From an uncultured Collinsella sp. (GTDB lineage: Bacteria > Actinomycetota > Coriobacteriia > Coriobacteriales > Coriobacteriaceae), in the NCBI GenBank assembly GCA_902496455.1, contig CABVAY010000024.1:1-33059 (forward strand): 33,059 nucleotides of DNA. Reading direction: 5' to 3'. How positions within the stretch are numbered: position 1 is the first letter of the stretch; the number at the start of each line of letters is the position of its first letter. The notes under the pieces were generated by a model, which saw only the letters and a program-made list of their open reading frames with translations, ran no database searches and was not told the DNA's origin. The position numbers and the translations under genes were made by a program. Shown piece after piece: positions 1 through 7,469 of the stretch.

Positions 1-735
1 CAGCGTGAAGGTGACCTCGGCGCCCTCGGAGCGGCCGATCCAGTTGGCCTGCATCTGCTTGACGCGCTCGGGCCAGCCGGGGAGCTTCTCCAGGTCGTCG
101 AGCAACTCCTGGGAGTACTCGGTAATCTTGTAGTACCACTGCTCAAGGTCGCGCTTCTCGGGCTCGGTGCCGCAGCGCCAGCACTTGCCCTCGGTAACCT
201 GCTCGTTGGCCAGAACGGTCTTACAGGTGGGGCACCAGTTGACCGGGTTCTTCTTACGGTAGACCAGGCCCTTTTCCCACATCTTCTCAAAGATCCACTG
301 GCCCCAGCGGTAGTAGTCGGGGCTGCAGGTCTTGACCATGCGATCCAGATCGTAGGAGAAGCCCATGCGCTTCATCGTGGCGAGCGCCTGGTCCATGTTC
401 TTATACGTCCAGGCGGCAGCCTGCGTGTTGTGCTTGATGGCGGCGTTCTCGGCAGGCAGGCCAAAGGCGTCAAAGCCGATGGGGTGCAGCACGTCGTAGC
501 CGCGCATGCGGGCCTGACGGGCCATGGCATCGCCGATGGTATAGTTGCGCGCGTGGCCCATGTGCAGGTCGCCCGACGGATACGGGAACATCTCGAGCAC
601 GTACTTCTTGGGCTTGCTGTCGTCGGTGTCGACGGCAAAGAGATTGGAATCCTCCCAGGCCTTCATCCACCGGGACTCAATGGCCTGCGCGTCGTAGGCA
701 GGGATCTCATCCTTATGATCTGTGCAATCGCACAT
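1..735 (-). CDS. leuS: Leucyl-tRNA synthetase, N-terminal part (gene runs off the window)
   Basis: This class I aminoacyl-tRNA synthetase charges tRNA-Leu with leucine in the cytoplasm. Only the first 245 codons are present; the 3' part lies beyond base 1. The HIGH-type ATP-binding signature is visible as HMGH at residues 58-61, followed by ARNYTIGDAMARQ. The LeuS-typical stretch GFDAFGLPAENAA and two Cys pairs (CPTC and CWRCG) of the zinc-ribbon insertion follow. The ATG at 735 is chosen because an AAAAGGAG Shine-Dalgarno lies at 741-748 with good spacing and the family start region fits. The upstream gap holds a very long hairpin but no recognisable T-box, so leucine-dependent control of the usual Gram-positive kind is not supported. 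Identification is very secure. Confidence 0.97.
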   Translation of the reverse strand, partial: MCDCTDHKDEIPAYDAQAIESRWMKAWEDSNLFAVDTDDSKPKKYVLEMFPYPSGDLHMGHARNYTIGDAMARQARMRGYDVLHPIGFDAFGLPAENAAIKHNTQAAAWTYKNMDQALATMKRMGFSYDLDRMVKTCSPDYYRWGQWIFEKMWEKGLVYRKKNPVNWCPTCKTVLANEQVTEGKCWRCGTEPEKRDLEQWYYKITEYSQELLDDLEKLPGWPERVKQMQANWIGRSEGAEVTFTL

Positions 736-758
736 ATCAGCTCCTTTTAACTTGATTG

Positions 759-876
759 GGGTCGGTCGGCTAGGCTTTACTCGCTGCTGCGGACAGTCCT
801 GCTCGCACGAAGGCCACATTAAGTGGCCTTCGGCTCGTGCGGAACTTGCAGCGAGCAAAGCCTAGCCGCCCGACCC
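759..876. repeat. Long nested inverted repeat in the leuS leader
   Basis: The arms at 759-787 and 848-876 are 29 bases each and match at 27 positions when one is reverse-complemented. The 60-base interior contains a second stem centred on GAAGGCCAC-ATTAA-GTGGCCTTC, extended by GCACGA/TCGTGC. The structure ends about 10 bases before the leuS ribosome binding site. It could be a 5'-UTR structure, a transcription barrier after guaB, or a member of the palindromic repeat family seen elsewhere in the window, although its core sequence differs. It has no T-box consensus. Confidence 0.75.
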
Positions 877-893
877 TAGGGTTAACTTGGATG

Positions 894-902
894 ATTCTAG
901 CA
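894..902 (-). promoter_or_regulatory. Candidate extended -10 for leuS
   Basis: Read on the minus strand, the bases give TGC-TAGAAT, an extended -10 with one mismatch to TATAAT. No convincing -35 hexamer stands 16-18 bases upstream. If used, the transcript would include the long hairpin at 759-876 as its leader. This is inferred from position and motif only. Confidence 0.3.
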
Positions 903-910
903 AATACAAC

Positions 911-945
911 AAGCGAGATGCCTGCGACTTGCATGCATCTCGCTT
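911..945. terminator. Hairpin between guaB and leuS, possible terminator
   Basis: The stem AAGCGAGATGC (911-921) pairs perfectly with GCATCTCGCTT (935-945) across a 13-base loop. On the minus strand the stem is followed by GTTGTATTTG, a weak U-rich tail. It would fit the end of the guaB transcript. Confidence 0.4.
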
Positions 946-985
946 TATCTAAATAACGTGGTTGGGAATCAACCGCTATTTGTTA

Positions 986-1009
986 CCCGTCCAAGCATGG
1001 ACGGGTTTT
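986..1009. terminator. Perfect 8-bp hairpin next to the palindromic repeat
   Basis: CCCGTCCA (986-993) and TGGACGGG (998-1005) form a perfect stem with loop AGCA. On the plus strand it is followed by TTTT. No plus-strand gene ends here, so its role is unclear. In the guaB direction the T-run lies on the wrong side. Confidence 0.35.
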
Positions 1010-1099
1010 CCAAGTGCCGCAGATTGCCGTGAAAGAGGAGCGACGCGTACTTTGGTACGCGAGCGACGGTTTGAACGGCAAGGTGCGGTGCTTGGAAAA
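1006..1099. repeat. Palindromic intergenic repeat, copy 1
   Basis: The outer arms TTTTCCAAG (1006-1014) and CTTGGAAAA (1091-1099) enclose a conserved core at 1025-1080. The core has its own centre GCGTAC-TTTG-GTACGC and TGCCGT/ACGGCA flanks. The core is almost identical to 8592-8648 (copy 2), whereas the outer arms differ between copies but stay self-complementary. The element begins six bases after the guaB stop and may serve as its 3' stem-loop. Confidence 0.8.
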
Positions 1100-1104
1100 G
1101 CCGC

Positions 1105-2616
1105 TTAGCGGTAGGAGACGCTCTGCTGAGAATCCTTGACCACTACGTCATGGGCGCCGCCTTCGACGATCGAGGTCGAGCTGACCAGCGTTAGGCGCGC
1201 CTTTTCCTGGAGCTCGGGGATCGAGAGGGCACCGCAGTTGCACATCGTGGACTTGACCTTGTAGAGCGTGCCGCCCACACCATCCTTGAGGGAGCCGGCG
1301 TAAGGAACGTAGGAGTCGACGCCCTCGACGAAGCTGAGCTTTGCGGCGCCGCCCAGGTCGTAACGCTGCCAGTTGCGGGCACGCGCAGAACCCTCGCCCC
1401 AGTACTCCTTCATGTACTGGCCATTGACGTTGACGCGCTCGGTCGGGCTCTCGTCAAAGCGGGCGAAGTAACGGCCCAGCATCATAAAGTCGGCACCCAT
1501 GGCAAGGGCAAGCGTCATGTGGTAGTCGTAGACGATACCGCCGTCGGAGCACACGGGCACGTAGACGCCGGTCTCCTCGTAGTACTCGTCGCGAGCGCGG
1601 CAGACGTCGATCAACGCAGTGGCCTGGCCACGGCCGATACCCTTGGTCTCACGGGTAATGCAAATGGAACCGCCGCCGATACCGACCTTGATGAAATCGG
1701 CACCACAGTCAGCCAGGAAGCGGAAGCCCTCGGCGTCGACGACGTTACCGGCACCGACCTTGACGTCCTCGCCATAGTTGGCACGGATCCACTCGATGGT
1801 GCGCTTCTGCCACTCGCTGAAGCCCTCGGAAGAGTCGATGCACAGGACATCGGCACCAGCCTCGATGAGCAGCGGCACGCGCTCGGCATAGTCGCGGGTG
1901 TTGATGCCGGCACCGACCATATAGCGCTTGTCGTTATCGAGCAGCTCGTTGGGGTTGGTCTTGTGGCTGTCGTAGTCCTTGCGGAAGACGATGCCCATAA
2001 GGTGATCATTGTCGTCGACGATTGGCAGGGCGTTGAGCTTGTTGTCCCAGATGACGTCGTTGGCAACCTTGAGGCTGATGTTCTTGTCACCCACGATGAG
2101 CTGCTCACGCGGGGTCATGAACTCGGAGACCTTCGTCTGGTGGTCATCGCGACTGGGGCGATAGTCACGGCTGGTGACGATGCCCAGGAGCTTACCCTTG
2201 GGAGTGCCGTCGTCGGTAACCGGCATGGTGGAGTGACCGGTCTTCTCCTTGAGCTCGATGACCTGCTCCATGGTCATGTCGGGGGTCAGCGTGGAATCAG
2301 ACTGAACGAAACCGGCCTTGTGATCCTTGACGGCCTTGACCATGGCGGCCTCGGACTCGGCGCTCTGGGAACCGTAAATGAAGGACAGGCCACCCTCGGT
2401 AGCGAGCGCGACACCCATGTCGACGCCCGAGACGGACTGCATGATGGCGGAAACCATGGGGATGTTCAGGGTGATTGCCGGCTTCTCACCGCGCTTAAAG
2501 CGGGTCAGCGGCGTCTTAAGAGAGACGTTGTTGGGGATGCACTGCGAGGACGAGTAACCAGGGACCAGCAGATACTCCGAAAACGTGTGGGACTCACCGG
2601 GAAAGAACGTAGCCAT
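1105..2616 (-). CDS. guaB: IMP dehydrogenase, Tritrichomonas-like subfamily
   Basis: It oxidises IMP to XMP with NAD+, the committed step of GMP synthesis. The 503-residue chain has the (beta/alpha)8 catalytic domain interrupted by a CBS pair at about residues 100-220. The active-site loop reads GGGSICITRETKGIGRG with the catalytic Cys at 319, and the mobile flap carries Arg418-Tyr419 in NWQRYDLGG. From memory these residues and most of the chain line up with the IMPDH of the protist Tritrichomonas foetus, down to the same numbering. Most bacterial enzymes have GIGPGSICTTR instead. The start is supported by AAGGAG at 2621-2626. The gene is single, between a divergent regulator and leuS. Function is secure; subfamily placement rests on recalled sequence. 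Confidence 0.95.
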   Translation of the reverse strand: MATFFPGESHTFSEYLLVPGYSSSQCIPNNVSLKTPLTRFKRGEKPAITLNIPMVSAIMQSVSGVDMGVALATEGGLSFIYGSQSAESEAAMVKAVKDHKAGFVQSDSTLTPDMTMEQVIELKEKTGHSTMPVTDDGTPKGKLLGIVTSRDYRPSRDDHQTKVSEFMTPREQLIVGDKNISLKVANDVIWDNKLNALPIVDDNDHLMGIVFRKDYDSHKTNPNELLDNDKRYMVGAGINTRDYAERVPLLIEAGADVLCIDSSEGFSEWQKRTIEWIRANYGEDVKVGAGNVVDAEGFRFLADCGADFIKVGIGGGSICITRETKGIGRGQATALIDVCRARDEYYEETGVYVPVCSDGGIVYDYHMTLALAMGADFMMLGRYFARFDESPTERVNVNGQYMKEYWGEGSARARNWQRYDLGGAAKLSFVEGVDSYVPYAGSLKDGVGGTLYKVKSTMCNCGALSIPELQEKARLTLVSSTSIVEGGAHDVVVKDSQQSVSYR

Positions 2617-2662
2617 GTTTCTCCTTTTTCCATGCGACCGGTCGGCTGCAGGCCTCGTAGGA

Positions 2663-2693
2663 CCCAGCCCAACCTTGGGCGCCCAATACTGGG
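2663..2693. promoter_or_regulatory. Palindrome in the guaB/regulator divergent promoter region
   Basis: A perfect 12-base palindrome TTGGGCGCCCAA (2675-2686) is framed by CCCAG and CTGGG. It lies between the divergent starts of guaB and the winged-helix gene, where an operator would be expected. No known regulator site is recognised. Confidence 0.3.
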
Positions 2694-2716
2694 GAAGTAT
2701 CTTAACGCACTTTGAC

Positions 2717-2725
2717 TGCTACAAT
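2717..2725 (+). promoter_or_regulatory. Candidate extended -10 for the winged-helix gene
   Basis: TGC-TACAAT is a good extended -10 about 75 bases before the start codon. A matching -35 is not clear. Motif-based call only. Confidence 0.35.
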
Positions 2726-2800
2726 GCATGATTTAAGAAGAGCACACGAGGGTTTGACGCAGGCTTTGCGTTTGCCCAGCAAACACTTTAGCGGGAAGAC

Positions 2801-3154
2801 GTGGAGCGTATGGAGTACAAGACGACGGCAAAGTTGGTCATTCAAGCGTGCGACAAGGATTTGCCGGGCGTGTTCGGCCACGGCTGCGTCTTGCTGCTGC
2901 AGGGGATTGCCCGCGAGCACTCGCTCAACCGGGCCGCCAAAAGCATGGGCATGGCGTATTCCAAGGCCTGGCGCATCGTAAACGAGGCCGAAGGCCAGCT
3001 GGGCTGCAAGCTCATCGAGCGCGACGGCGCCCGCGGATCCACCCTCACCCCCGCCGGAGAGCGAGCCATAGCAGTCTACGAGGAGCTGCAGGCCGACATA
3101 AACAAGGTCATTGCCACCAAAGCAAACGACCTCATCGCAAGTATTAAAAAGTAG
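2801..3154 (+). CDS. Stand-alone winged helix-turn-helix protein, ModE/LysR-type DNA-binding domain
   Basis: This 117-residue protein contains little beyond a winged-helix DNA-binding domain. The recognition region reads SLNRAAKSMGMAYSKAWRIVNEAE, then LGCKLIERD and the wing GSTLTPAGERAI, as in the N-terminus of ModE and LysR regulators. The molybdate-binding C-terminal domains of ModE are absent, so molybdenum sensing should not be assumed. The start is a GTG at 2801 preceded by a weak GGGAAG; an in-frame ATG at 2810 has GGAG close upstream and is an alternative. It is the only clear plus-strand gene, divergent from guaB, and its 3' end overlaps the convergent PLP-like gene by 11 bases. The target is unknown. 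Confidence 0.85.
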   Translation: MERMEYKTTAKLVIQACDKDLPGVFGHGCVLLLQGIAREHSLNRAAKSMGMAYSKAWRIVNEAEGQLGCKLIERDGARGSTLTPAGERAIAVYEELQADINKVIATKANDLIASIKK

Positions 3155-4172
3155 CTAATTTACGAAGGGCGTTGTCTAGGGCGGACGCTACGACCAGGGG
3201 GTCGTCGGTACCGGCGAAGAGGCGGACGGTGCTCCCCTGCTTGCCGTCTGGAGCCGAAAGGCGCGTCGTTGCGCCGCCGGCGGGCGATGTGCGAAACTCC
3301 CCGGGCAAAGCATCGAACAGCTTGTCCGCGCTACGCTCGATAAGGTCAAATTCAACTGCTGGACCAAAGCCGTGCTCGAGGATTCCCGTTGAAACCGAAT
3401 GGTCGGGATGCGAGCTCAGTCCGGGATAGCACACGTTGCACACCATCTCGTTGGCGGCCAGATACTCGGCCAGTGCACGCGCGCGATCGAAGTGAGCCTG
3501 CATGCGGGCATCGAGCGATTCCAGCCCGCGTTCAAGCGCTTCAGCCTCCTCAACAGACAGATCGAGTGCCGACGCATCGCAACCCACAAACAACGCATGC
3601 GCGCACTCGGCAGCGGCATCCACACGATGGCGCTTGAGCAGCGAGCGCGCGACCGATACGGCAACCAACTTGCGCGGAGCCTTGCCGGCGCACACGCGGT
3701 CAAGCGCTTCGAACGACAGCACAGCACCCAGCCGCAGCGGATCGCAGCCAAAAGCCGACGCCACGGTGTTGTCTACAACCAGCAGCGCATGGGCCTCACG
3801 CGCCGCCCGACCCAGAGCGCGCAGATCGGGCACACGCAGACCAAACCCGCCGATGGAGTTGACGAACCACCACAGGTGCGGACCCTCGGCATCAAACAAA
3901 GCATCAATGCCCTCGGACGCAGCGGCAAACGCCTCGGCGGACGGCGAGCCCACCAGCGCGACATCGCAGCAATCAAAGCCGCTCGCAAACGCATCGGCAA
4001 AGTCGTCCGCAAAGGCCACCAAGCGGTCACCGGGACGCACAATCCCCAACAGAGACAGCGCCGCCGGCACATGCAGGGCCGCAAGCAACCGCGCCTCACG
4101 CGCGCCGGCTCTCAAAGCCCAAGCCTCTTCTAGCTGTTGCACGTCCACGCGGCGCCGTCCCTTCATAAGCAA
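3144..4172 (-). CDS. Cys/Met-metabolism PLP-enzyme relative with the catalytic lysine apparently lost
   Basis: The fold family is that of cystathionine gamma-synthase and methionine gamma-lyase. Recognisable blocks are the cofactor-side VVDNTVASAFGCDPLRLGA, the C-terminal YPGLSSHPDH and GFGPAVEFDL, and STVRLFAGTDDP near the end. Where the family has HSxTK, with the lysine that binds PLP, this protein reads FEALDRV, so Arg stands in the Lys place in my alignment by eye. The chain is also about 40-50 residues shorter than usual. It may be a non-catalytic or repurposed protein. The longest start is TTG at 4172, with ATG at 4166 and GTG at 4148 (AAGGGA upstream) as alternatives. The first codons sit on the T-tail of the scrB terminator, so the downstream GTG is attractive. 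Confidence 0.75.
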   Translation of the reverse strand: MLMKGRRRVDVQQLEEAWALRAGAREARLLAALHVPAALSLLGIVRPGDRLVAFADDFADAFASGFDCCDVALVGSPSAEAFAAASEGIDALFDAEGPHLWWFVNSIGGFGLRVPDLRALGRAAREAHALLVVDNTVASAFGCDPLRLGAVLSFEALDRVCAGKAPRKLVAVSVARSLLKRHRVDAAAECAHALFVGCDASALDLSVEEAEALERGLESLDARMQAHFDRARALAEYLAANEMVCNVCYPGLSSHPDHSVSTGILEHGFGPAVEFDLIERSADKLFDALPGEFRTSPAGGATTRLSAPDGKQGSTVRLFAGTDDPLVVASALDNALRKLATF

Positions 4173-4206
4173 AAACCCACGATACGAGTGTTCCCCGCAT
4201 CGTGGG
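4171..4206 (-). terminator. Rho-independent terminator after scrB
   Basis: The stem CCCACGAT/ATCGTGGG (4176-4183 with 4199-4206) is followed on the minus strand by TTTTT (4175-4171). It lies 39 bases after the scrB stop and ends the scrA-scrB transcript. Its tail touches the earliest possible start codon of the next gene. Confidence 0.85.
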
Positions 4207-4244
4207 CAACGGCTGCAGTATAGCGCCGATATGCGACGAATCGC

Positions 4245-5777
4245 CTAGATGATGAGCGTATGATAGGTCACGCTCGCACCCGGGGCGTCAACGGTCACGC
4301 CATAGGCCTCGGGATAGATGCGCGTCGAGAACACGAGTGCGCCATCGTTCACAAACACCTCGACCGACGAGACATCGCCGACAATGCGCACGTTACGAAC
4401 CTCGTCGACGGGCTCCCAACGCACGGTGCGACCGCAGCCGGCAGAAGCGCGACCCTCATCGGTAAATCGCATCTCAAAGCGCGCGGGCAGCTCGCCCCCA
4501 GCGGGCACAAACGCCAGCTTCAGCTCGCCATCAACGATTGCGGTAAATGCGCCGTCGACAACAACGTCAAAGCAGGTGTCGCCGGCAACCTCCAACGAAC
4601 CCTCCCCCATACGCACCGAGGCATAATGGTGCTCGATCTCGCGCACCGGCTGCTGCAGCACCACGCCGCCGGCACCGGCTGTAAGCTCACGCGGCACTGT
4701 CATGCAGTGCTGCCAGCCGCACGCCACGGTGGGCGCATTGTCATAGGTCGGCTCATCGGGCATGCCCATCCAGCCAATCAGAATGTGGCGACCATCCTCG
4801 GCCGTGAACTCCTGCGGAGCATAGAAGTCAAAGCCGGCGTCCCACAGGCGGAACTCGCCCAGCTCATAAGCGTCCTTGCCACCCGTAATGTTACCCGTAA
4901 CGGGCATGTAGCCCGCTGCATACACATTGCCGCGGTCCCAACGACCGCCCTCGAGCCCCTGGGGAGAGAAAGACAGAAACCTTGCCGGCACGCCGCCATC
5001 CGCCTCAAGCTCCAGATACCCCGGGCACTCCCACATAAAGCCAAAGCGCTCGGGGGTAGACACGCGGCTCTCGAGCTCCCAACTCAGCATATCGGCCGAG
5101 CCATACACCAGGATCTCGCCCACATCGCGCCCGGCACCCTCGCCGTGCATCGCGCAAAATCGACTATCGACATGCGGCCCATCCACGCGACGACGCGCGC
5201 CCAGCACCATGTGATAACGCCCGTCCGCGTCACGCCACACCTTGGGATCGCGCACATGGCAGGTCAAATCCTCGGGATAATCCTCGGACGCCAGCACCAC
5301 GCGCTTTTGGCTGAACTCACGACCGGCAAAGCCATCAACGCTCTCGACATAGACGGTATCGGCGCGGCGGCCGGTATTGACGTAGTCGTACGTGCCGTCT
5401 GCATCGGAGAGTTTAACGTTGCCTGTGTACAGTACGCGAATGCGGCCGTCCTCGGCAAGCGCGGAGCCCGAATACACGCCATGGCAATCGAACGGCTCGT
5501 CGGGCAGCAGCGGGGCGCCAACGTAGTCCCACGTCATAAGATCGCGACTCGTCGCATGGCCCCAGGCCTTAACGCCACCCTCAACATCAAACGGCGCATA
5601 TTGAAAATAAGCGTGGAACACGCCACCCGCTTGGCAAAGACCGTTGGGGTCGTTGAGCCAACCCGCCGGCGGCATAATATGGAAGCGCTGACCATACGCG
5701 CCATGACCGCACTCAGAGGCGGCGGCGTCAACAGCGGCGACCAGCTGTGCAAGATCGCGCCCAAGGGCATTAGACAT
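4245..5777 (-). CDS. scrB: Sucrose-6-phosphate hydrolase / beta-fructosidase, GH32
   Basis: It splits sucrose-6-phosphate, made by the PTS transporter encoded just upstream, into glucose-6-phosphate and fructose in the cytoplasm. The 510-residue chain shows the GH32 blocks in order: WLNDPNG with the nucleophile Asp43, the RDP motif at residues 176-178, and WECPGY with the acid/base Glu250. A C-terminal beta-sandwich follows (from about residue 370). There is no signal peptide, which fits an intracellular hydrolase. The ATG at 5777 has an AGGA-type site about eight bases upstream. The gene follows scrA after a 107-base gap containing two copies of TCTGGCGCC, and a terminator follows it. It is probably co-transcribed with scrA and controlled by ScrR. 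Confidence 0.95.
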   Translation of the reverse strand: MSNALGRDLAQLVAAVDAAASECGHGAYGQRFHIMPPAGWLNDPNGLCQAGGVFHAYFQYAPFDVEGGVKAWGHATSRDLMTWDYVGAPLLPDEPFDCHGVYSGSALAEDGRIRVLYTGNVKLSDADGTYDYVNTGRRADTVYVESVDGFAGREFSQKRVVLASEDYPEDLTCHVRDPKVWRDADGRYHMVLGARRRVDGPHVDSRFCAMHGEGAGRDVGEILVYGSADMLSWELESRVSTPERFGFMWECPGYLELEADGGVPARFLSFSPQGLEGGRWDRGNVYAAGYMPVTGNITGGKDAYELGEFRLWDAGFDFYAPQEFTAEDGRHILIGWMGMPDEPTYDNAPTVACGWQHCMTVPRELTAGAGGVVLQQPVREIEHHYASVRMGEGSLEVAGDTCFDVVVDGAFTAIVDGELKLAFVPAGGELPARFEMRFTDEGRASAGCGRTVRWEPVDEVRNVRIVGDVSSVEVFVNDGALVFSTRIYPEAYGVTVDAPGASVTYHTLII

Positions 5778-5884
5778 ATCAAAGTCCTAACGGATCGAAA
5801 GTTACAAGGCGCCAGAGATCGGCGCCAGACGCCGGAAACACCCGCGAGCATACAGCCCGCGGGCATTCCCTCAATCAAAAGCTC

Positions 5885-7285
5885 TTAGGCCTGCTCGGAA
5901 GCCTTGGGCTCGTCCTTGTACAGGACAAACGAGACGCCAAAAGAAACCAGCGCGGCGACCGCAAACATGATCGCGTACTGCACGGGCTGGGCCAGGCACA
6001 GCAGGATACCGAAGATACCGGTAACGCCCGTGCCGGAGGCAGCCAGCGAAGTGAGCGCGCAGACCAGGGCGCCGCAACCGCCGCCGATGCAGCCGGCGAT
6101 GAAGGGCTTAAAGAAGCGTAGGTTCACACCGAAGATGGCAGGCTCGGTAATACCCATGAAGGCGGACAGAGCCGAAGGAAGCGCCAGGCCCTTGATCTTG
6201 GCATCGCGGGTCTTAAAGGCAACGGCAAGCGCTGCGCCACCCTGGGCGATGTTGGCAGCACTGGCGATGGGCAGCCAGTAGGTCACACCGTACTGGGCGA
6301 GCTGGCCCAGGTCGATGGCGGTGTACATCTGGTGGATACCGGTAACGACCGTGGGGGCATAGAACAGGCCGACGATAAAGGAACCGATGCCGAAGGGCAG
6401 GGTCAGCAGGGCCTGGATCAGACCGAGGATGGCGTTCTCGGCCCACACGAAGATGGGGCCGACGGCAACGAGCGTCACGAGCACGGTCACGAACACCGAG
6501 ACGAGCGGGGTCACAAAGAGGTCGAACATCTCGGGAACGATCTTGTGCAGGCGCTTCTCGAGGAAGGCCAGAATGGCGCAGGCGATAACGATGGGGATAA
6601 CGTGGCCCTGATAACCGACCCACTCAAAGCTGTAGACGCCGGGAATGACAGTGACCATGGTCTGCACGCCCTCGGAGGCAACCGTATAGGCGCTCTGCAG
6701 CGAGGAGTTGATAAACGCACCGCCGACGACGGCGCCCAGATACGGGTTGGCGCCAAAGGCCTTAGCGGCGGAGTAACCGATCAGGATCTGCAGAATGCCA
6801 AAGGACGTTCCCGAGACCAGGTCGGCGATCTTGTAGATAAAGTTATTGGTGTCGAGCGCGATAAAGCCGTTGGAGGCCATAAAGTTGAGGGCGCTCATAA
6901 TGCCCAGCAGCAGGCCCGAAGCCACGATGGCGGGGATGATGGGGACAAAGACGTCGCCGAGCACCTTAATGGCACGCATAAAGATGTTCTGCTGCTGCGC
7001 CGCGGCCTCCTTGACCTCGGCCTTGGTAGCAGCTTCGACGCCACTGAGCGCGATGAACTCTTCGTAGACCTTGTTGACGGTGCCAGTGCCAAAAATAATC
7101 TGGAGCTGGCCCTGGGCCTCAAAGACGCCCTTGGCGCCATCGACATTCTCAAGGGCCTCCTTGTCGACCTTGGCGTTATCGGCAATCACCAGACGCAGAC
7201 GCGTGGCGCAGTGTGCGGCCGAAACAACGTTGCCGGCGCCACCGATGTTGTCGAGCACCTCTTGGGCTGATTTGCGGTAGTCCAT
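5885..7285 (-). CDS. scrA: Sucrose-specific PTS transporter, EIIBC
   Basis: It imports and phosphorylates sucrose. Residues 1-85 are the EIIB domain, with the phosphocysteine Cys26 in the motif SAAHCATRLRLV. Residues from about 105 to the end form the EIIC membrane domain with about ten hydrophobic segments and the typical blocks ITEPAIFGVNLR and GIHQMY. No EIIA domain is fused or encoded nearby, so a glucose-type EIIA from elsewhere must donate the phosphate. I chose the ATG at 7285 because it gives the standard EIIB start MDYRKSAQEVLDNIGG; the upstream ATG at 7318 would put the ribosome-binding GGAGGAAAGGGAAG inside the gene. Two LacI-type operators lie 57-96 bases upstream. Substrate specificity is inferred from scrB and scrR. 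Confidence 0.93.
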   Translation of the reverse strand: MDYRKSAQEVLDNIGGAGNVVSAAHCATRLRLVIADNAKVDKEALENVDGAKGVFEAQGQLQIIFGTGTVNKVYEEFIALSGVEAATKAEVKEAAAQQQNIFMRAIKVLGDVFVPIIPAIVASGLLLGIMSALNFMASNGFIALDTNNFIYKIADLVSGTSFGILQILIGYSAAKAFGANPYLGAVVGGAFINSSLQSAYTVASEGVQTMVTVIPGVYSFEWVGYQGHVIPIVIACAILAFLEKRLHKIVPEMFDLFVTPLVSVFVTVLVTLVAVGPIFVWAENAILGLIQALLTLPFGIGSFIVGLFYAPTVVTGIHQMYTAIDLGQLAQYGVTYWLPIASAANIAQGGAALAVAFKTRDAKIKGLALPSALSAFMGITEPAIFGVNLRFFKPFIAGCIGGGCGALVCALTSLAASGTGVTGIFGILLCLAQPVQYAIMFAVAALVSFGVSFVLYKDEPKASEQA

Positions 7286-7341
7286 GACTTCCCTTTCCTC
7301 CAACGGGCGCATCTGCACCCGGCCATCTTTGACACTTACAC

Positions 7342-7355
7342 TGTAAACGTTTTCA
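7342..7355. promoter_or_regulatory. ScrR operator O1 upstream of scrA
   Basis: TGTAAACGTTTTCA is a near-palindrome of the LacI-family type with the central CG. It lies 57 bases before the scrA start and repeats, with small changes, at 7368-7381 and 8466-8479. Confidence 0.8.
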
Positions 7356-7367
7356 GTTTCATATATC

Positions 7368-7381
7368 TGTAATCGTTTTCA
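7368..7381. promoter_or_regulatory. ScrR operator O2 upstream of scrA
   Basis: TGTAATCGTTTTCA differs from O1 at one base. Its centre is 26 bases from that of O1. The AT-rich spacer GATATATGAAAC between them (minus strand) is where the scrA -10 region probably lies, although no clear -35 is seen. Confidence 0.8.
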
Positions 7382-7469
7382 CACCAGGATGAACGGTAGG
7401 AATTAGCCGGCGAATGGTAGTTTTAAGGCAAAAACAGTCGGCTCAGAGGAAGGCAGGCATGCCCAAAAC

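Noticed and set aside
736..900. T-box riboswitch for leuS
   Set aside because: No T-box sequence (TGGNACCGCG type) or specifier arrangement could be found on the minus strand, only a long hairpin.
1519..2715. Long plus-strand open frame opposite guaB
   Set aside because: Low-complexity Val/Leu/Asp/Gly-rich translation, the mirror of the IMPDH codons; no ribosome binding site or domain.
2801..3154. Molybdate-responsive ModE regulator
   Set aside because: Only the DNA-binding domain is present; no molybdate-binding domain and no molybdenum genes nearby.
4260..5888. Very long plus-strand open frame opposite scrB
   Set aside because: It mirrors scrB, which has complete GH32 motifs. Long antisense frames are common in GC-rich genes, and the translation shows no family pattern.
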